From the IMG/VR virus record IMGVR_UViG_3300027712_000047, positions 1 through 50,657 of that record: 50,657 bases of DNA; one strand, 5' to 3'. The stretch comes from a virus. The position numbers and the translations under genes are program-made. Positions 37,583 to 43,705 of this stretch are shown one piece after another (positions within the stretch are counted from its first letter, which is position 1; each line of letters starts with the position of its first letter). The notes under the pieces were generated by a model. The model was given only the letters and a program-made list of their open reading frames with translations. It ran no database searches and was not told the DNA's origin.

Positions 37583-37967
37583 GTAATTGTTTTTTAGGGA
37601 TTTTGAATGTTTTTTTCATAGTTAATAATAAACTAGGAAGGTCTAAGTCAGTAGTATTGATTTTTTGATACTTCTTACTGATTGCCATGTATAGGGCAAG
37701 GTATATATCATCTTGTCTCATATTTTCTCTATGATTCTGACGATAGTGGATTATAGTACTATGGTCAAGTCCAAATAGCTCACCAACCTCTGCAAGAGGG
37801 ACTACAAGATTTTCAAATATAATTGCAATCATTACTCCCCTTATACGAACATACTTTCGTTCCCTTTTCTTGCTAAATGCTATAATATCTATATTAGTAG
37901 ACTCTTTAACATCTTTTACTAGGTCGAAAAACAATTTGTTTAATACTTGTGTCTTAGTGTAATTCAT
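37560..37967 (-). CDS. Stand-alone DnaA domain IV-like protein
   Basis: 135 residues. KYVRIRGVMIAIIFENLVVPLAEVGELFG and LDHSTIIHYRQNHREN, given here in parts, match the C-terminal DNA-binding domain of DnaA, including the DHST(I/V)xH signature that reads DnaA boxes. The ATPase domain is absent. Such short proteins could recognise the phage origin or bind host DnaA boxes. Starts 1 nt from the stop of the upstream small gene. Confidence 0.72.
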   Translation of the reverse strand: MNYTKTQVLNKLFFDLVKDVKESTNIDIIAFSKKRERKYVRIRGVMIAIIFENLVVPLAEVGELFGLDHSTIIHYRQNHRENMRQDDIYLALYMAISKKYQKINTTDLDLPSLLLTMKKTFKIPKKQLHDREQLV

Positions 37968-37968
37968 T

Positions 37969-38148
37969 TTATATTTTATTTAGGGCTACCACCATGTCAT
38001 ATACATAGTCAGATAGTTCTTCATTAATAATTATAAGTCTCTTTATCGTATCTGACTTTTGTCTTTCAGTCCCATTTTCTAGCAGTTCTAGGTCATTATT
38101 TATTGACCTAAAAATCATTTTAGTAGCATTACATTTTTCAGTTAACAT
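37969..38148 (-). CDS. Small hypothetical protein
   Basis: 59 residues, below usual ORF cut-offs: MLTEKCNATKMIFRSINND, a helical middle (LLENGTERQKSDTIKRL) and YDMVVALNKI. Acidic-basic helical hairpin in appearance. It overlaps the upstream gene by 7 nt and ends 1 nt before the DnaA-like gene, which supports translation. Function unknown. Confidence 0.5.
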   Translation of the reverse strand: MLTEKCNATKMIFRSINNDLELLENGTERQKSDTIKRLIIINEELSDYVYDMVVALNKI

Positions 38149-38324
38149 TTTACTTCAGATTTAATAGGTGAATACATTGCCAATGAGAAAGTTCTGCACG
38201 AAACATTAAATTCTTTACACCACTCAAAAAAGTCTGCCTTTTCAAAATGGCAAGTGGAGAATTTTGGCGTGGGAAGACTTTCGCCTTGTACCCTTACACC
38301 CAGTAATAAATTGGTTAGATTCAT
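38142..38324 (-). CDS. Small Cys-containing hypothetical protein
   Basis: 60 residues: MNLTNLLLGVRVQGESLP, FSTCHFEKADFFEWCKEF and CRTFSLAMYSPIKSEVKC. Four Cys and one His could bind metal, but no spacing matches a known finger. It starts 28 nt after tRNA-like element A. No family recognised. Confidence 0.45.
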   Translation of the reverse strand: MNLTNLLLGVRVQGESLPTPKFSTCHFEKADFFEWCKEFNVSCRTFSLAMYSPIKSEVKC

Positions 38325-38351
38325 GTGTTAAAATTTAAAGATTAAAAATAG

Positions 38352-38392
38352 GAACTACTGGCAATTGAATGCCACGCCTTAAGCGGTAGTTC
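38352..38392 (-). ncRNA. tRNA-like punctuation element A (best-paired copy)
   Basis: 41 nt with every base placed. Acceptor-like stem GAACTAC with GTAGTTC (7 bp); arm CGC with GCG around TTAAG; T-arm-like hairpin TGGCA with TGCCA (5 bp) around TTCAAT, abutting the acceptor 3' strand. It lies between the stop at 38422 and the start at 38324. No anticodon arm. Confidence 0.7.
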
Positions 38393-38421
38393 GGGTTAGT
38401 AAAACGGCTAGGTCGGGGGTA

Positions 38422-38625
38422 CTATTCAGCATAGTCATATAACATCTCTTCAAGGTTATCATGCACCTCAGACTCATATACCTCTAGTTCAACATTGTCT
38501 ATATACCATGGGGAGTCATTAGCAACCTTCATTGCCATCTTCTCTGCCTCGCCTATGGTCTTTGCATCCACGACATAATCCTGCAAGGTGGATGTCGTTT
38601 GTTTGATTGTGATAGTGTAGGTCAT
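38422..38625 (-). CDS. Small acidic hypothetical protein
   Basis: 67 residues: TYTITIKQTTSTLQDYVVDAKT (in parts), GEAEKMAMKVANDSPWYID and an acidic end (NLEEMLYDYAE). Beta-alpha-beta-like; the pattern resembles small 'DUF' proteins with a T-A-EA-xxA helix seen in phage early regions. Stop-start overlap with the upstream gene. Acidic charge would fit a DNA-mimic or host-takeover protein; not demonstrated. Confidence 0.55.
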   Translation of the reverse strand: MTYTITIKQTTSTLQDYVVDAKTIGEAEKMAMKVANDSPWYIDNVELEVYESEVHDNLEEMLYDYAE

Positions 38626-39029
38626 TACTTAATATTTAAAGTTTCGGAATAGATTACTTTGCCATATCGCACCATTAGGTCTCCATTACTGCACTCTTCC
38701 CAATTATCGTAGCTAGATGTCCTATAGTGGACTGCCTCCTTCTTTTGCACTTCCGTTGCATCAGAAAGGATTGGATATATCATTACAACTCTTGCAACTT
38801 TATTGTCTCCTATAGCGACACCATCATAGCATTGTAGATTAAACTCTTGTATATAATCTTCCAACTCAATTCCAGTTTCATGAGAAAACAATTTGCCTAT
38901 AGCCCAATTCAATATCTCAACCTCAGATTGTTTACTAGAAGGATAGAAACTTTTATCATTTCTTCTTTCTTGCATTTCCCTTTCTTTTTGTTTACCAATC
39001 ATTTGATGGCAATAGTTTAAATCATTCAT
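38625..39029 (-). CDS. Hypothetical early protein
   Basis: 134 residues from ATG 39029, chosen because it follows the typical leader (AACACT) and the upstream stop at 39034; in-frame ATGs at 39062 and 39056 would overlap that gene. MNDLNYCHQMIGKQKEREM is a charged helix, then EVEILNWAIGKLFSHETG and a beta-type C-terminal half (KVARVVMIYPIL). No family recognised. Confidence 0.55.
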   Translation of the reverse strand: MNDLNYCHQMIGKQKEREMQERRNDKSFYPSSKQSEVEILNWAIGKLFSHETGIELEDYIQEFNLQCYDGVAIGDNKVARVVMIYPILSDATEVQKKEAVHYRTSSYDNWEECSNGDLMVRYGKVIYSETLNIK

Positions 39030-39033
39030 AGTG

Positions 39034-39366
39034 TTAATTGTTTGGATACTCTTCATGAGCATTAAATTTTACGATAATATTGTTTGGTTGGTCAATCTCA
39101 TAACAAATAGCATTGCCATCATCATCCATGTCAAACATGGCCACCATGAAATCCTCTCTGCTATATGCCTCCTCCATGTTGCCATTCTCGACCTCCATAG
39201 CGACCTCACTAATAAACAAATCCATATCCTCCTTGGCCTCCATTAAGGTGTCAAAATAGGAAGGAATGGTATCGCCATTGTCATCCTCGCTAGTTGCACA
39301 ATGCGACCACCCACTTGTAAACATTTCTAGGACACAATACTTTTTTTGAACTGCTTGATATTTCAT
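39034..39366 (-). CDS. Acidic hypothetical early protein
   Basis: 110 residues: KYCVLEMFTSGWSHCATSEDD, in part, then FDTLMEAKEDMDLFISE and YSREDFMVAMFDMDDDG. Strongly acidic. The order W...F-T--EA---I-E...Y---DF-V is a pattern I associate with a small phage protein family of unknown role that reads as one alpha-beta domain. It starts 38 nt after element B with leader AAAACTAAACAAG. Confidence 0.55.
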   Translation of the reverse strand: MKYQAVQKKYCVLEMFTSGWSHCATSEDDNGDTIPSYFDTLMEAKEDMDLFISEVAMEVENGNMEEAYSREDFMVAMFDMDDDGNAICYEIDQPNNIIVKFNAHEEYPNN

Positions 39367-39403
39367 CTTGTTTAGTTTTTAATATCTGCCAACACTGGCA
39401 TTG

Positions 39404-39444
39404 CTCCCACTTGCGATTGAACGCAACGACTAAATCGGTGGGAT
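39404..39444 (-). ncRNA. tRNA-like punctuation element B
   Basis: 41 nt. Acceptor TCCCAC with GTGGGA (6 bp, an A-G mismatch at position 1); arm CGA with TCG around TTTAG; T-arm-like TTGCG with CGCAA (5 bp) around TTCAAT. Begins 7 nt after the stop at 39451. The 3' flank CAATGCCAGTGTTGG is shared with element E. Confidence 0.68.
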
Positions 39445-39450
39445 GATGGG

Positions 39451-39669
39451 TTACTTTTCTTCACCATCGGTTAGTAGCATAATTGATGTCAATGTTACAT
39501 TGTCATTCTCATCATATAAATCCTCTTCAACTTCATATACATTTGTCTCATCTGAATCTCTATCGTAGCGGTATAAAATATTTACTCTTTCTAAATCAAT
39601 TCCTTCGCTTTCTAAACCCAATAAAAATTTTAATAACTTCTTCGCAGTAAGTGGTATTTTCTTTGACAT
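39451..39669 (-). CDS. Acidic hypothetical early protein
   Basis: 72 residues: KKIPLTAKKLLKFLLGLESEG, in part, a basic helix, then VNILYRYDRDSDETNVYEVEED and a very acidic tail. The N-terminal basic helix plus acidic C-terminus is notable. No family. It is followed by element B and preceded, 5 nt away, by the next gene with leader AAAAAACTAAATAAA. Confidence 0.5.
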   Translation of the reverse strand: MSKKIPLTAKKLLKFLLGLESEGIDLERVNILYRYDRDSDETNVYEVEEDLYDENDNVTLTSIMLLTDGEEK

Positions 39670-39674
39670 TTTAT

Positions 39675-40064
39675 TTAGTTTTTTGTTGATAGAATAAAAG
39701 TTCCCAATTTGTCAAGCGTTGCTCTCATCTTTTTTGCCTCTTTGTCTTCGCCATTATTTTCTAATTCATCGCATACATCATAAAGAGATGAAACTAGCTT
39801 AAACGCTTTGTCAATATCCTTGTTAGTTATGACGGATGTTTTCCTTACCTCAATATCATCTCCATCAGTATCAATATGCTCATTGCAAACGACTGAATAA
39901 TTTCCGATTCCTAGAGCATTGATAATCTCAATAATTTGGTTCACATCATCCTCTGCTTCCCATCCTTTGCCTAGGACTTTAGTTGCAGTATTTTCTAAAT
40001 TGTTTTTTTGCACGAATGCATAAGTAGAATGGTAATTTCCTTCTACTTCTAATAAATTTTTCAT
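39675..40064 (-). CDS. Acidic hypothetical early protein
   Basis: 129 residues from ATG 40064 (MKNLLEVEGNYHSTYAF), which follows the leader AAAAACTATATCAG; a longer frame to 40124 would run into element C and is rejected. Later segments: KVLGKGWEAEDDVNQIIEII, HIDTDGDDIEVRK and a C-terminal helix (ALKSLYDVCDELEN-like). Soluble, acidic, unknown. Confidence 0.55.
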   Translation of the reverse strand: MKNLLEVEGNYHSTYAFVQKNNLENTATKVLGKGWEAEDDVNQIIEIINALGIGNYSVVCNEHIDTDGDDIEVRKTSVITNKDIDKAFKLVSSLYDVCDELENNGEDKEAKKMRATLDKLGTFILSTKN

Positions 40065-40100
40065 CTGATATAGTTTTTGTTTTACTGCCTTATGGCATTG

Positions 40101-40140
40101 CTCCCACTTGCGATTGAACGCCACGACATATCGGTGGGAT
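40101..40140 (-). ncRNA. tRNA-like punctuation element C
   Basis: 40 nt. Acceptor TCCCAC with GTGGGA; arm CGA with TCG around TATG; T-arm-like TGGCG with CGCAA (one G-A mismatch) around TTCAAT. Starts 6 nt after the stop at 40146. A close relative of B: same acceptor, altered arms. Confidence 0.65.
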
Positions 40141-40145
40141 GATAG

Positions 40146-40463
40146 TTATTCATTCTCTACCAATGACTTGATAGAAACTAATACATCAATCAGTTTTTCT
40201 AGGCTTAAATCCTTTAAATAGAATTTTTTCTCATCATAATTATCATCTAATGCAGTCCCTAATAATTCGCCATCCTTAGTAATATTTGTTATGGCATATT
40301 CAGTATAATGAAAATACTTATCAATACTATTAACTCTAGGTAAATCATACTTATCATCGGTTTCAAAATTTGATTCATTGCATAGTATAAACTCGCCTAT
40401 GTTATTGATTTCTTCAATAACTTCTTTACTTAAATCAAAATAAATTTTTTGGTAATCTTTCAT
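40146..40463 (-). CDS. Acidic hypothetical early protein
   Basis: 105 residues from ATG 40463 (MKDYQKIYFDLSKEV), after the leader AAATAAAACT. The frame continues to 40508, but that would overlap element D. It contains FHYTEYAITNITKDGELLG and a C-terminal helix (LEKLIDVLVSIKSLVEN). Soluble and acidic; no known family. Confidence 0.55.
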   Translation of the reverse strand: MKDYQKIYFDLSKEVIEEINNIGEFILCNESNFETDDKYDLPRVNSIDKYFHYTEYAITNITKDGELLGTALDDNYDEKKFYLKDLSLEKLIDVLVSIKSLVENE

Positions 40464-40505
40464 AGTTTTATTTGCCGTTTGTTCTCTCGGCTCTTGAGTG
40501 TTTAG

Positions 40506-40546
40506 CACCTAGATGTCATCGAAGACCACGACTGAATCGCTAGGTA
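40506..40546 (-). ncRNA. tRNA-like punctuation element D
   Basis: 41 nt. Acceptor TACCTAG with CTAGGTG (6 Watson-Crick pairs and an outer T-G); arm CGA with TCG around TTCAG; T-arm-like TGGTC with GACAT (inner 3 bp) around TTCGAT. Starts 7 nt after the stop at 40553. Confidence 0.62.
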
Positions 40547-40552
40547 GATGGG

Positions 40553-40870
40553 TTAGTTATATGCAGTTAGTCTGCCATCCTTTTCACATTCTTCACGAAT
40601 CTCATATCTCCAATTTGATGGTGGTACATATGTACCATCCTTCATCCAATATCCTAGTTCTAATATATCAATATCATCCAAGGGAGGTTGATAACCATAT
40701 CGCTTAAAAAACCAATCATTAAACTCAGCAATATCAAACCTTTCAATGTCTAGTATATAGCATCTTTCATTTGGGATGTCACACACATTAGTTTCTAGTA
40801 TTGCTCCCGTAGGTGTAAGGATTGTTACAAATCCCCAAGAAGATTCAATTATAATTGTATTTTTTTTCAT
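40553..40870 (-). CDS. Hypothetical early protein
   Basis: 105 residues: KKNTIIIESSWGFVTILTPTG, in part, then CYILDIERFDIAEFNDWFFKRYG and LDDIDILELGYWMKDGTYVPP. A beta start with an acidic alpha middle. IERFD-AEF---Y resembles small phage proteins of unknown function. Its start follows TAAAACTATAACAAC, and the gene behind it begins 4 nt upstream. Confidence 0.5.
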   Translation of the reverse strand: MKKNTIIIESSWGFVTILTPTGAILETNVCDIPNERCYILDIERFDIAEFNDWFFKRYGYQPPLDDIDILELGYWMKDGTYVPPSNWRYEIREECEKDGRLTAYN

Positions 40871-40874
40871 GTTG

Positions 40875-41060
40875 TTATAGTTTTATTTTTTGTAAATTAT
40901 ATGGAACTGCATCGAGATAATACTCAAAAGTGTATCCGTTTTCAATCATCTCTTTATACATCTTTTCCAGTTCGATATATGTATCTGCATCACTATATCG
41001 ATTTAAAATTTCTTGTATATTTTCGGGCAGTTCAGTAGGGCATTCAAATAAATCTTTCAT
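40875..41060 (-). CDS. Small acidic hypothetical protein
   Basis: 61 residues: DLFECPTELPENIQEILNRYSD (in part), TYIELEKMYKEMIENGYTFEYYLD and a short end. P-ELPE-IQ-IL--Y...Y-EL--M---ME--GYTFEYYLD--P--L is a pattern shared by small early-region proteins of other phages. Helical, acidic. It starts 35 nt after element E with leader AAAACTAAAAAA. Confidence 0.55.
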   Translation of the reverse strand: MKDLFECPTELPENIQEILNRYSDADTYIELEKMYKEMIENGYTFEYYLDAVPYNLQKIKL

Positions 41061-41094
41061 TTTTTTAGTTTTAATAACACCAACACTGGCATTG

Positions 41095-41138
41095 AATCTG
41101 CTATAGGAATCGAACCTATATTGTAACCATTGCAGATT
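41095..41138 (-). ncRNA. tRNA-like punctuation element E (canonical T loop)
   Basis: 44 nt. Acceptor AATCTGC with GCAGATT (7 bp); short middle region with a possible TG-GTTA-CA arm; T-arm TATAGG with CCTATA (6 bp) around TTCGATT, which is a textbook tRNA T loop. Starts 7 nt after the stop of the 31-residue membrane gene. The T-arm alone would pass for the end of a real tRNA. Confidence 0.68.
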
Positions 41139-41144
41139 ATTTGT

Positions 41145-41240
41145 TTAAGAATTTTTAAGTAAGTGAATAACTAAGAATAAAACACTAGATAAGAAAGCAA
41201 AAAATAGTACGCCAAGAATTAGCATTAATGTAATGTCCAT
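41145..41240 (-). CDS. Tiny single-span membrane protein
   Basis: 31 residues: MDITLMLILGVLFFAFLSSV followed by LFLVIHLLKNS. One long hydrophobic helix with an acidic start and basic end, giving an N-out or hairpin topology. It is flanked by element J upstream (23 nt) and element E downstream (7 nt), the same layout as its larger neighbours, which supports it as a gene. Could act on the host membrane. Confidence 0.55.
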   Translation of the reverse strand: MDITLMLILGVLFFAFLSSVLFLVIHLLKNS

Positions 41241-41262
41241 GAGATTTAAATTTAAAGGTGAG

Positions 41263-41303
41263 GGGGTAGCATCCATCCGATGGACTGCCTAAAGCACTAC
41301 CCC
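41263..41303 (-). ncRNA. tRNA-like punctuation element J
   Basis: 41 nt. Acceptor GGGGTAG with CTACCCC (7 bp); arm TGC with GCA around TTTAG; T-arm-like GTCCA with TGGAT (5 bp, one G-U) around TCGGA; one spare G before the acceptor 3' strand. Starts 7 nt after the stop of the DUF932 gene. Confidence 0.66.
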
Positions 41304-41309
41304 TATTTA

Positions 41310-42167
41310 CTATGCAAATTGTAATTGTAAGCCTAGCATATCAGCTAGGATGTCGTATGTCAAATTTGACATCTTATACCCCGAGCCGACCATCAAGTAC
41401 TCATCCTTACCCTTATATGGGGCGGCAACGTGATTTGTGTAGCGAGTAACTGCGTTGAATAATCCCCACACATTTGCACCCTCTAATCCTATCTCAGTTT
41501 GTAATGATGTAGCGAAAGATTGAATCTGATTTTTTTTCTGAGTAGAAACATCCTTTGTAGGTGTGATGGGTTCAACTGCGAATATTTTTTTAATTACTCT
41601 CTCAATCATTGCATCCTTCAAAGGTGTTGATGCCATAATTTTAAAGTTCTCCATTAGCAACTCATCTGCAAGGATTACCTTGTTTAATTCAAGTGCCAGT
41701 GTCTTGATTCTTTGTGGAGCAGAAGATGTGTGACGAACCTTAGTAATCTCTTGCATGGCCTTGTGAAATGTGTTCGTACAAATCACTACAACATTAGAAG
41801 AGCCTAGGCCAATGGATGATGAACCATCGTGAGAATTAAGAGAGGTGATGTATCTCTTCACATCACTATTGCCGATGAACTCATCCTTTAATTTAGCTTG
41901 TAAGAATACTTTCTTACCTCCGTTCAATTGTCCACCCTTCTCGAAATCAATTCCAACCTCTTGTGATGCGATTAAAAGAGACTCAGCCAATTGCCAATTC
42001 TGATAGACCTCGTAGCGGTCTCCTACTGAACCAAGATGTTTGCGTTCAGTTTTTTTAAAGATTCCGTAAGTGTTGGTTGGTGTACCATCGGGAGCGAATA
42101 ATGGTTCTTTACTTACTTCCCAATTCAAACCTGTTTTTTCTAATAAGTCGAAGATTTTTTCTTGCAT
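41310..42167 (-). CDS. DUF932 family protein
   Basis: 285 residues. LNWEVSKEPLFAPDGTPTNTYGIFKKTER (in parts), LGSVGDRYEVYQNWQLAESL and GSSSIGLGSSNVVVICTNTFHKA mark the phage/plasmid DUF932 (TIGR03299-like) family: VG-RY---QN-e, then S-DGS------ and R--C-NT. Its function is unknown in the literature I know; it is common in early regions of phages and on plasmids, near recombination genes. Start ATG 42167 follows AAAAAACTATTATC. By far the longest gene in the small-gene array. Confidence 0.85.
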   Translation of the reverse strand: MQEKIFDLLEKTGLNWEVSKEPLFAPDGTPTNTYGIFKKTERKHLGSVGDRYEVYQNWQLAESLLIASQEVGIDFEKGGQLNGGKKVFLQAKLKDEFIGNSDVKRYITSLNSHDGSSSIGLGSSNVVVICTNTFHKAMQEITKVRHTSSAPQRIKTLALELNKVILADELLMENFKIMASTPLKDAMIERVIKKIFAVEPITPTKDVSTQKKNQIQSFATSLQTEIGLEGANVWGLFNAVTRYTNHVAAPYKGKDEYLMVGSGYKMSNLTYDILADMLGLQLQFA

Positions 42168-42204
42168 GATAATAGTTTTTTAAAATTTATGCGATAGTGC
42201 ATAG

Positions 42205-42245
42205 GAACTGAATGCAATCGAATGCCACACCTTAAGTGTCAGTTC
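42205..42245 (-). ncRNA. tRNA-like punctuation element F
   Basis: 41 nt. Acceptor GAACTGA with TCAGTTC (7 bp); arm CAC with GTG around TTAAG; T-arm-like TGGCA with TGCAT (inner 3 bp) around TTCGAT. Starts 8 nt after the stop at 42253 and is preceded by CACCCCC, so the acceptor overlaps a CAGTTCGGGGG word. Confidence 0.66.
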
Positions 42246-42252
42246 GGGGGTG

Positions 42253-42438
42253 TTATCTCTTATAAGCGATATCACTCCAATACTCTTGCCCTTGCGGAGT
42301 AGAAGACCATTTGAACGCACCACACAAAGCCTCAAGCAGAGAGGATGCCTCCATACGAGTGATATGCGGTTTAGCGTTCTTAATAGCAAGGAATGAGATG
42401 TCTTGTGGCAGTGTTAGTAGCCACTGATATTGTGTCAT
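42253..42438 (-). CDS. Small hypothetical early protein
   Basis: 61 residues: MTQYQWLLTLPQDISFLAIK, in part, then HITRMEASSLLEALCGAFKW and a short tail ending DIAYKR. A beta-hairpin then helix. A frame in another phase (42180-42389) covers the same DNA and element F; I reject that one. Leader AAAACTATCTAAAATC precedes. Unknown function. Confidence 0.52.
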   Translation of the reverse strand: MTQYQWLLTLPQDISFLAIKNAKPHITRMEASSLLEALCGAFKWSSTPQGQEYWSDIAYKR

Positions 42439-42461
42439 AATTGATTCGATTTTAGATAGTT

Positions 42462-42758
42462 TTATCGAAAATAATTTTTAGCATCACCTAGAGTAACCAA
42501 GCATGGTATTGATTCATGTGTTGATGTATCAGTCTCGTATTTGCCATTATGATTCTTAATACATGGATAGACGGATAAGCTAGGCTCACATGACTCATCC
42601 TCTTGTCCAAATTGAATGTCCAAAACTTTTTTATCGTTGGTAACGAATGAATGCCAAAAGTCTCCCACATCTCCATCGATTAAACTCCACATAAAAAATT
42701 GTGCTTTGTATTCTAGGGTAAGCACTTGGTTGTCGTAGTCAATAGTAAATTTGTTCAT
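42462..42758 (-). CDS. Hypothetical early protein
   Basis: 98 residues: MNKFTIDYDNQVLTLEYKA (beta), FMWSLIDGDVGDFWHSFV, then EPSLSVYPCIKNHNGKYETD. Trp and Asp rich, soluble. It looks like one alpha-beta domain; no family recognised. Starts after AAAAAAACTAT; no tRNA-like element between it and either neighbour, so it probably forms one unit with the 42253 gene. Confidence 0.52.
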   Translation of the reverse strand: MNKFTIDYDNQVLTLEYKAQFFMWSLIDGDVGDFWHSFVTNDKKVLDIQFGQEDESCEPSLSVYPCIKNHNGKYETDTSTHESIPCLVTLGDAKNYFR

Positions 42759-42792
42759 ATAGTTTTTTTAATGATTCGAAAATAGATACATT

Positions 42793-42966
42793 TTAAGCAT
42801 AAGTTTTAATGCGTGATTCATTTAATATAATGCAGTTCAGTAGCTTCCACTTATTACTAGCTGACTTATAATCATCACCTAGCGAAATGTGTGCTTTGAT
42901 AAATCGTTGGTAAGTGCTTGTGGTAGTTTTAATAAATCCCTTAGTACTTGAATAAACTTTTGTCAT
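42793..42966 (-). CDS. Small basic hypothetical protein
   Basis: 57 residues from ATG 42966 (MTKVYSSTKGFIKTT), after the leader AAAACTATGTAAC. A longer frame to 43014 would overlap element I. Basic and Thr/Lys rich (STYQRFIKAHISLGDDYKSAS), perhaps DNA- or RNA-binding. No motif. Confidence 0.45.
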   Translation of the reverse strand: MTKVYSSTKGFIKTTTSTYQRFIKAHISLGDDYKSASNKWKLLNCIILNESRIKTYA

Positions 42967-43000
42967 GTTACATAGTTTTAATTGAATGCGGAATGCATTG

Positions 43001-43041
43001 CTCCTAGTTGTCATCGAAGACCACGACTTAATCGCTAGGAA
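43001..43041 (-). ncRNA. tRNA-like punctuation element I
   Basis: 41 nt. Acceptor TTCCTAG with CTAGGAG (6 bp and an outer T-G); arm CGA with TCG around TTAAG; T-arm-like TGGTC with GACAA (one mismatch) around TTCGAT. It lies 45 nt after the stop at 43086. Close to D but with compensating acceptor change (ACC/GGT to TCC/GGA). Confidence 0.65.
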
Positions 43042-43085
43042 GGGTGATGAATCATGATAATTTAAATTGTGTTCAAAAATATTGT

Positions 43086-43292
43086 TTAGAAATCTGCAAG
43101 GTGATTTAGAACCTTTTTAGAAAGTGCTAAATACTCTTCCTGTGTTACATAATCATTAGTCCATTCATGGCGGTTGCGTTTAATTCCATCAATGGTTGCA
43201 TTCATTACAACAATTATCCTCTCGGCCATTATGCCTTGCTCTTTGAATGTTAGGCAATCAAGAGCATGATGAAGGGGTGTTTTTTTTATCAT
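43086..43292 (-). CDS. Small hypothetical protein
   Basis: 68 residues: MIKKTPLHHALDCLTFKEQG, in part, then AERIIVVMNATIDGIKRNR and VTQEEYLALSKKVLNHL. Three helices, neutral charge, one Cys and several His. No known family. It starts 24 nt after element G; the leader there is AAACACAAACCCCAA, without the usual ACTA. Confidence 0.5.
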   Translation of the reverse strand: MIKKTPLHHALDCLTFKEQGIMAERIIVVMNATIDGIKRNRHEWTNDYVTQEEYLALSKKVLNHLADF

Positions 43293-43315
43293 TTGGGGTT
43301 TGTGTTTTTATGTGT

Positions 43316-43357
43316 GAACTAATTACCATTCGATGGAGTACCTTAAGCTATCAGTTC
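43316..43357 (-). ncRNA. tRNA-like punctuation element G (weaker copy)
   Basis: 42 nt. Acceptor GAACTGA with TTAGTTC (7 pairs, one G-U); middle TAGCTTAAGGTA keeps CTTAAG but pairs poorly; T-arm-like CTCCA with TGGTA (inner 3 bp) around TCGAA. Starts 8 nt after the stop at 43365, preceded by CTCCCCC. Confidence 0.55.
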
Positions 43358-43364
43358 GGGGGAG

Positions 43365-43601
43365 TTAGGCATTAAGAGTAAGCCTAGGTAAGAAATCAGC
43401 ATCATTAGATGACAACCCTACATAATCATGTGCCATGCTTGTAATAGCCATAGATTCATCGCCATCATTAAGTTTAATCATCTCTATAATAGAGTCTGAA
43501 TATGATTCCAATGCCATTGCAATATCAATAGACTTCATTGTATCATTAGTAATGCGTCTGCGTGTCAAGTCTAATAGGTAGGTGATAGTTTCTCTGTTCA
43601 T
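43365..43601 (-). CDS. Small hypothetical early protein
   Basis: 78 residues from ATG 43601 (MNRETITYLLDLTRRR); a longer frame to 43673 would pass through element H. IDIAMALESYSDSIIEMIKL and then SMAITSMAHDYVGLSS: helical, acidic, soluble. The pattern with MALESYSDSI may form a dimer. No family. Confidence 0.52.
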   Translation of the reverse strand: MNRETITYLLDLTRRRITNDTMKSIDIAMALESYSDSIIEMIKLNDGDESMAITSMAHDYVGLSSNDADFLPRLTLNA

Positions 43602-43636
43602 AATATATAGTGTTAGGTTTCTGCTTAATTGCATTG

Positions 43637-43681
43637 GAACTTGGAGCGGAATCGAACCGCTCTGAGAACCCATTCAAGTTC
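43637..43681 (-). ncRNA. tRNA-like punctuation element H (canonical T loop)
   Basis: 45 nt. Acceptor GAACTTG with CAAGTTC (7 bp, all Watson-Crick); middle arm TGG with TCA around GTTC; T-arm GAGCGG with CCGCTC (6 bp) around TTCGATT, a true tRNA-type T loop. It is preceded by CCCCC and a 6-codon ORF whose TGA lies in the acceptor strand. Element E shares this longer form. Confidence 0.7.
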
Positions 43682-43705
43682 GGGGGTTTTTCATAGTATA
43701 TAGTT

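Noticed and set aside
40464-40508. Upstream extension of the 40146-40463 gene
   Set aside because: It would place the start inside element D, and the standard leader sits before the inner ATG.
42180-42389. 69-codon minus frame
   Set aside because: It runs through tRNA-like element F and overlaps the better ORF 42253-42438, which has the AAAACTA leader.
38352-43681. tRNA-like elements as simple Rho-independent terminators
   Set aside because: Only element A is followed by a T-rich stretch. The others end in sequences such as GCAATGCC, and each has the same two-arm inner fold, which terminators do not need.
38352-43681. CRISPR array
   Set aside because: The repeats differ in sequence, keep only structure, and are separated by genes of variable length; there are no cas genes.
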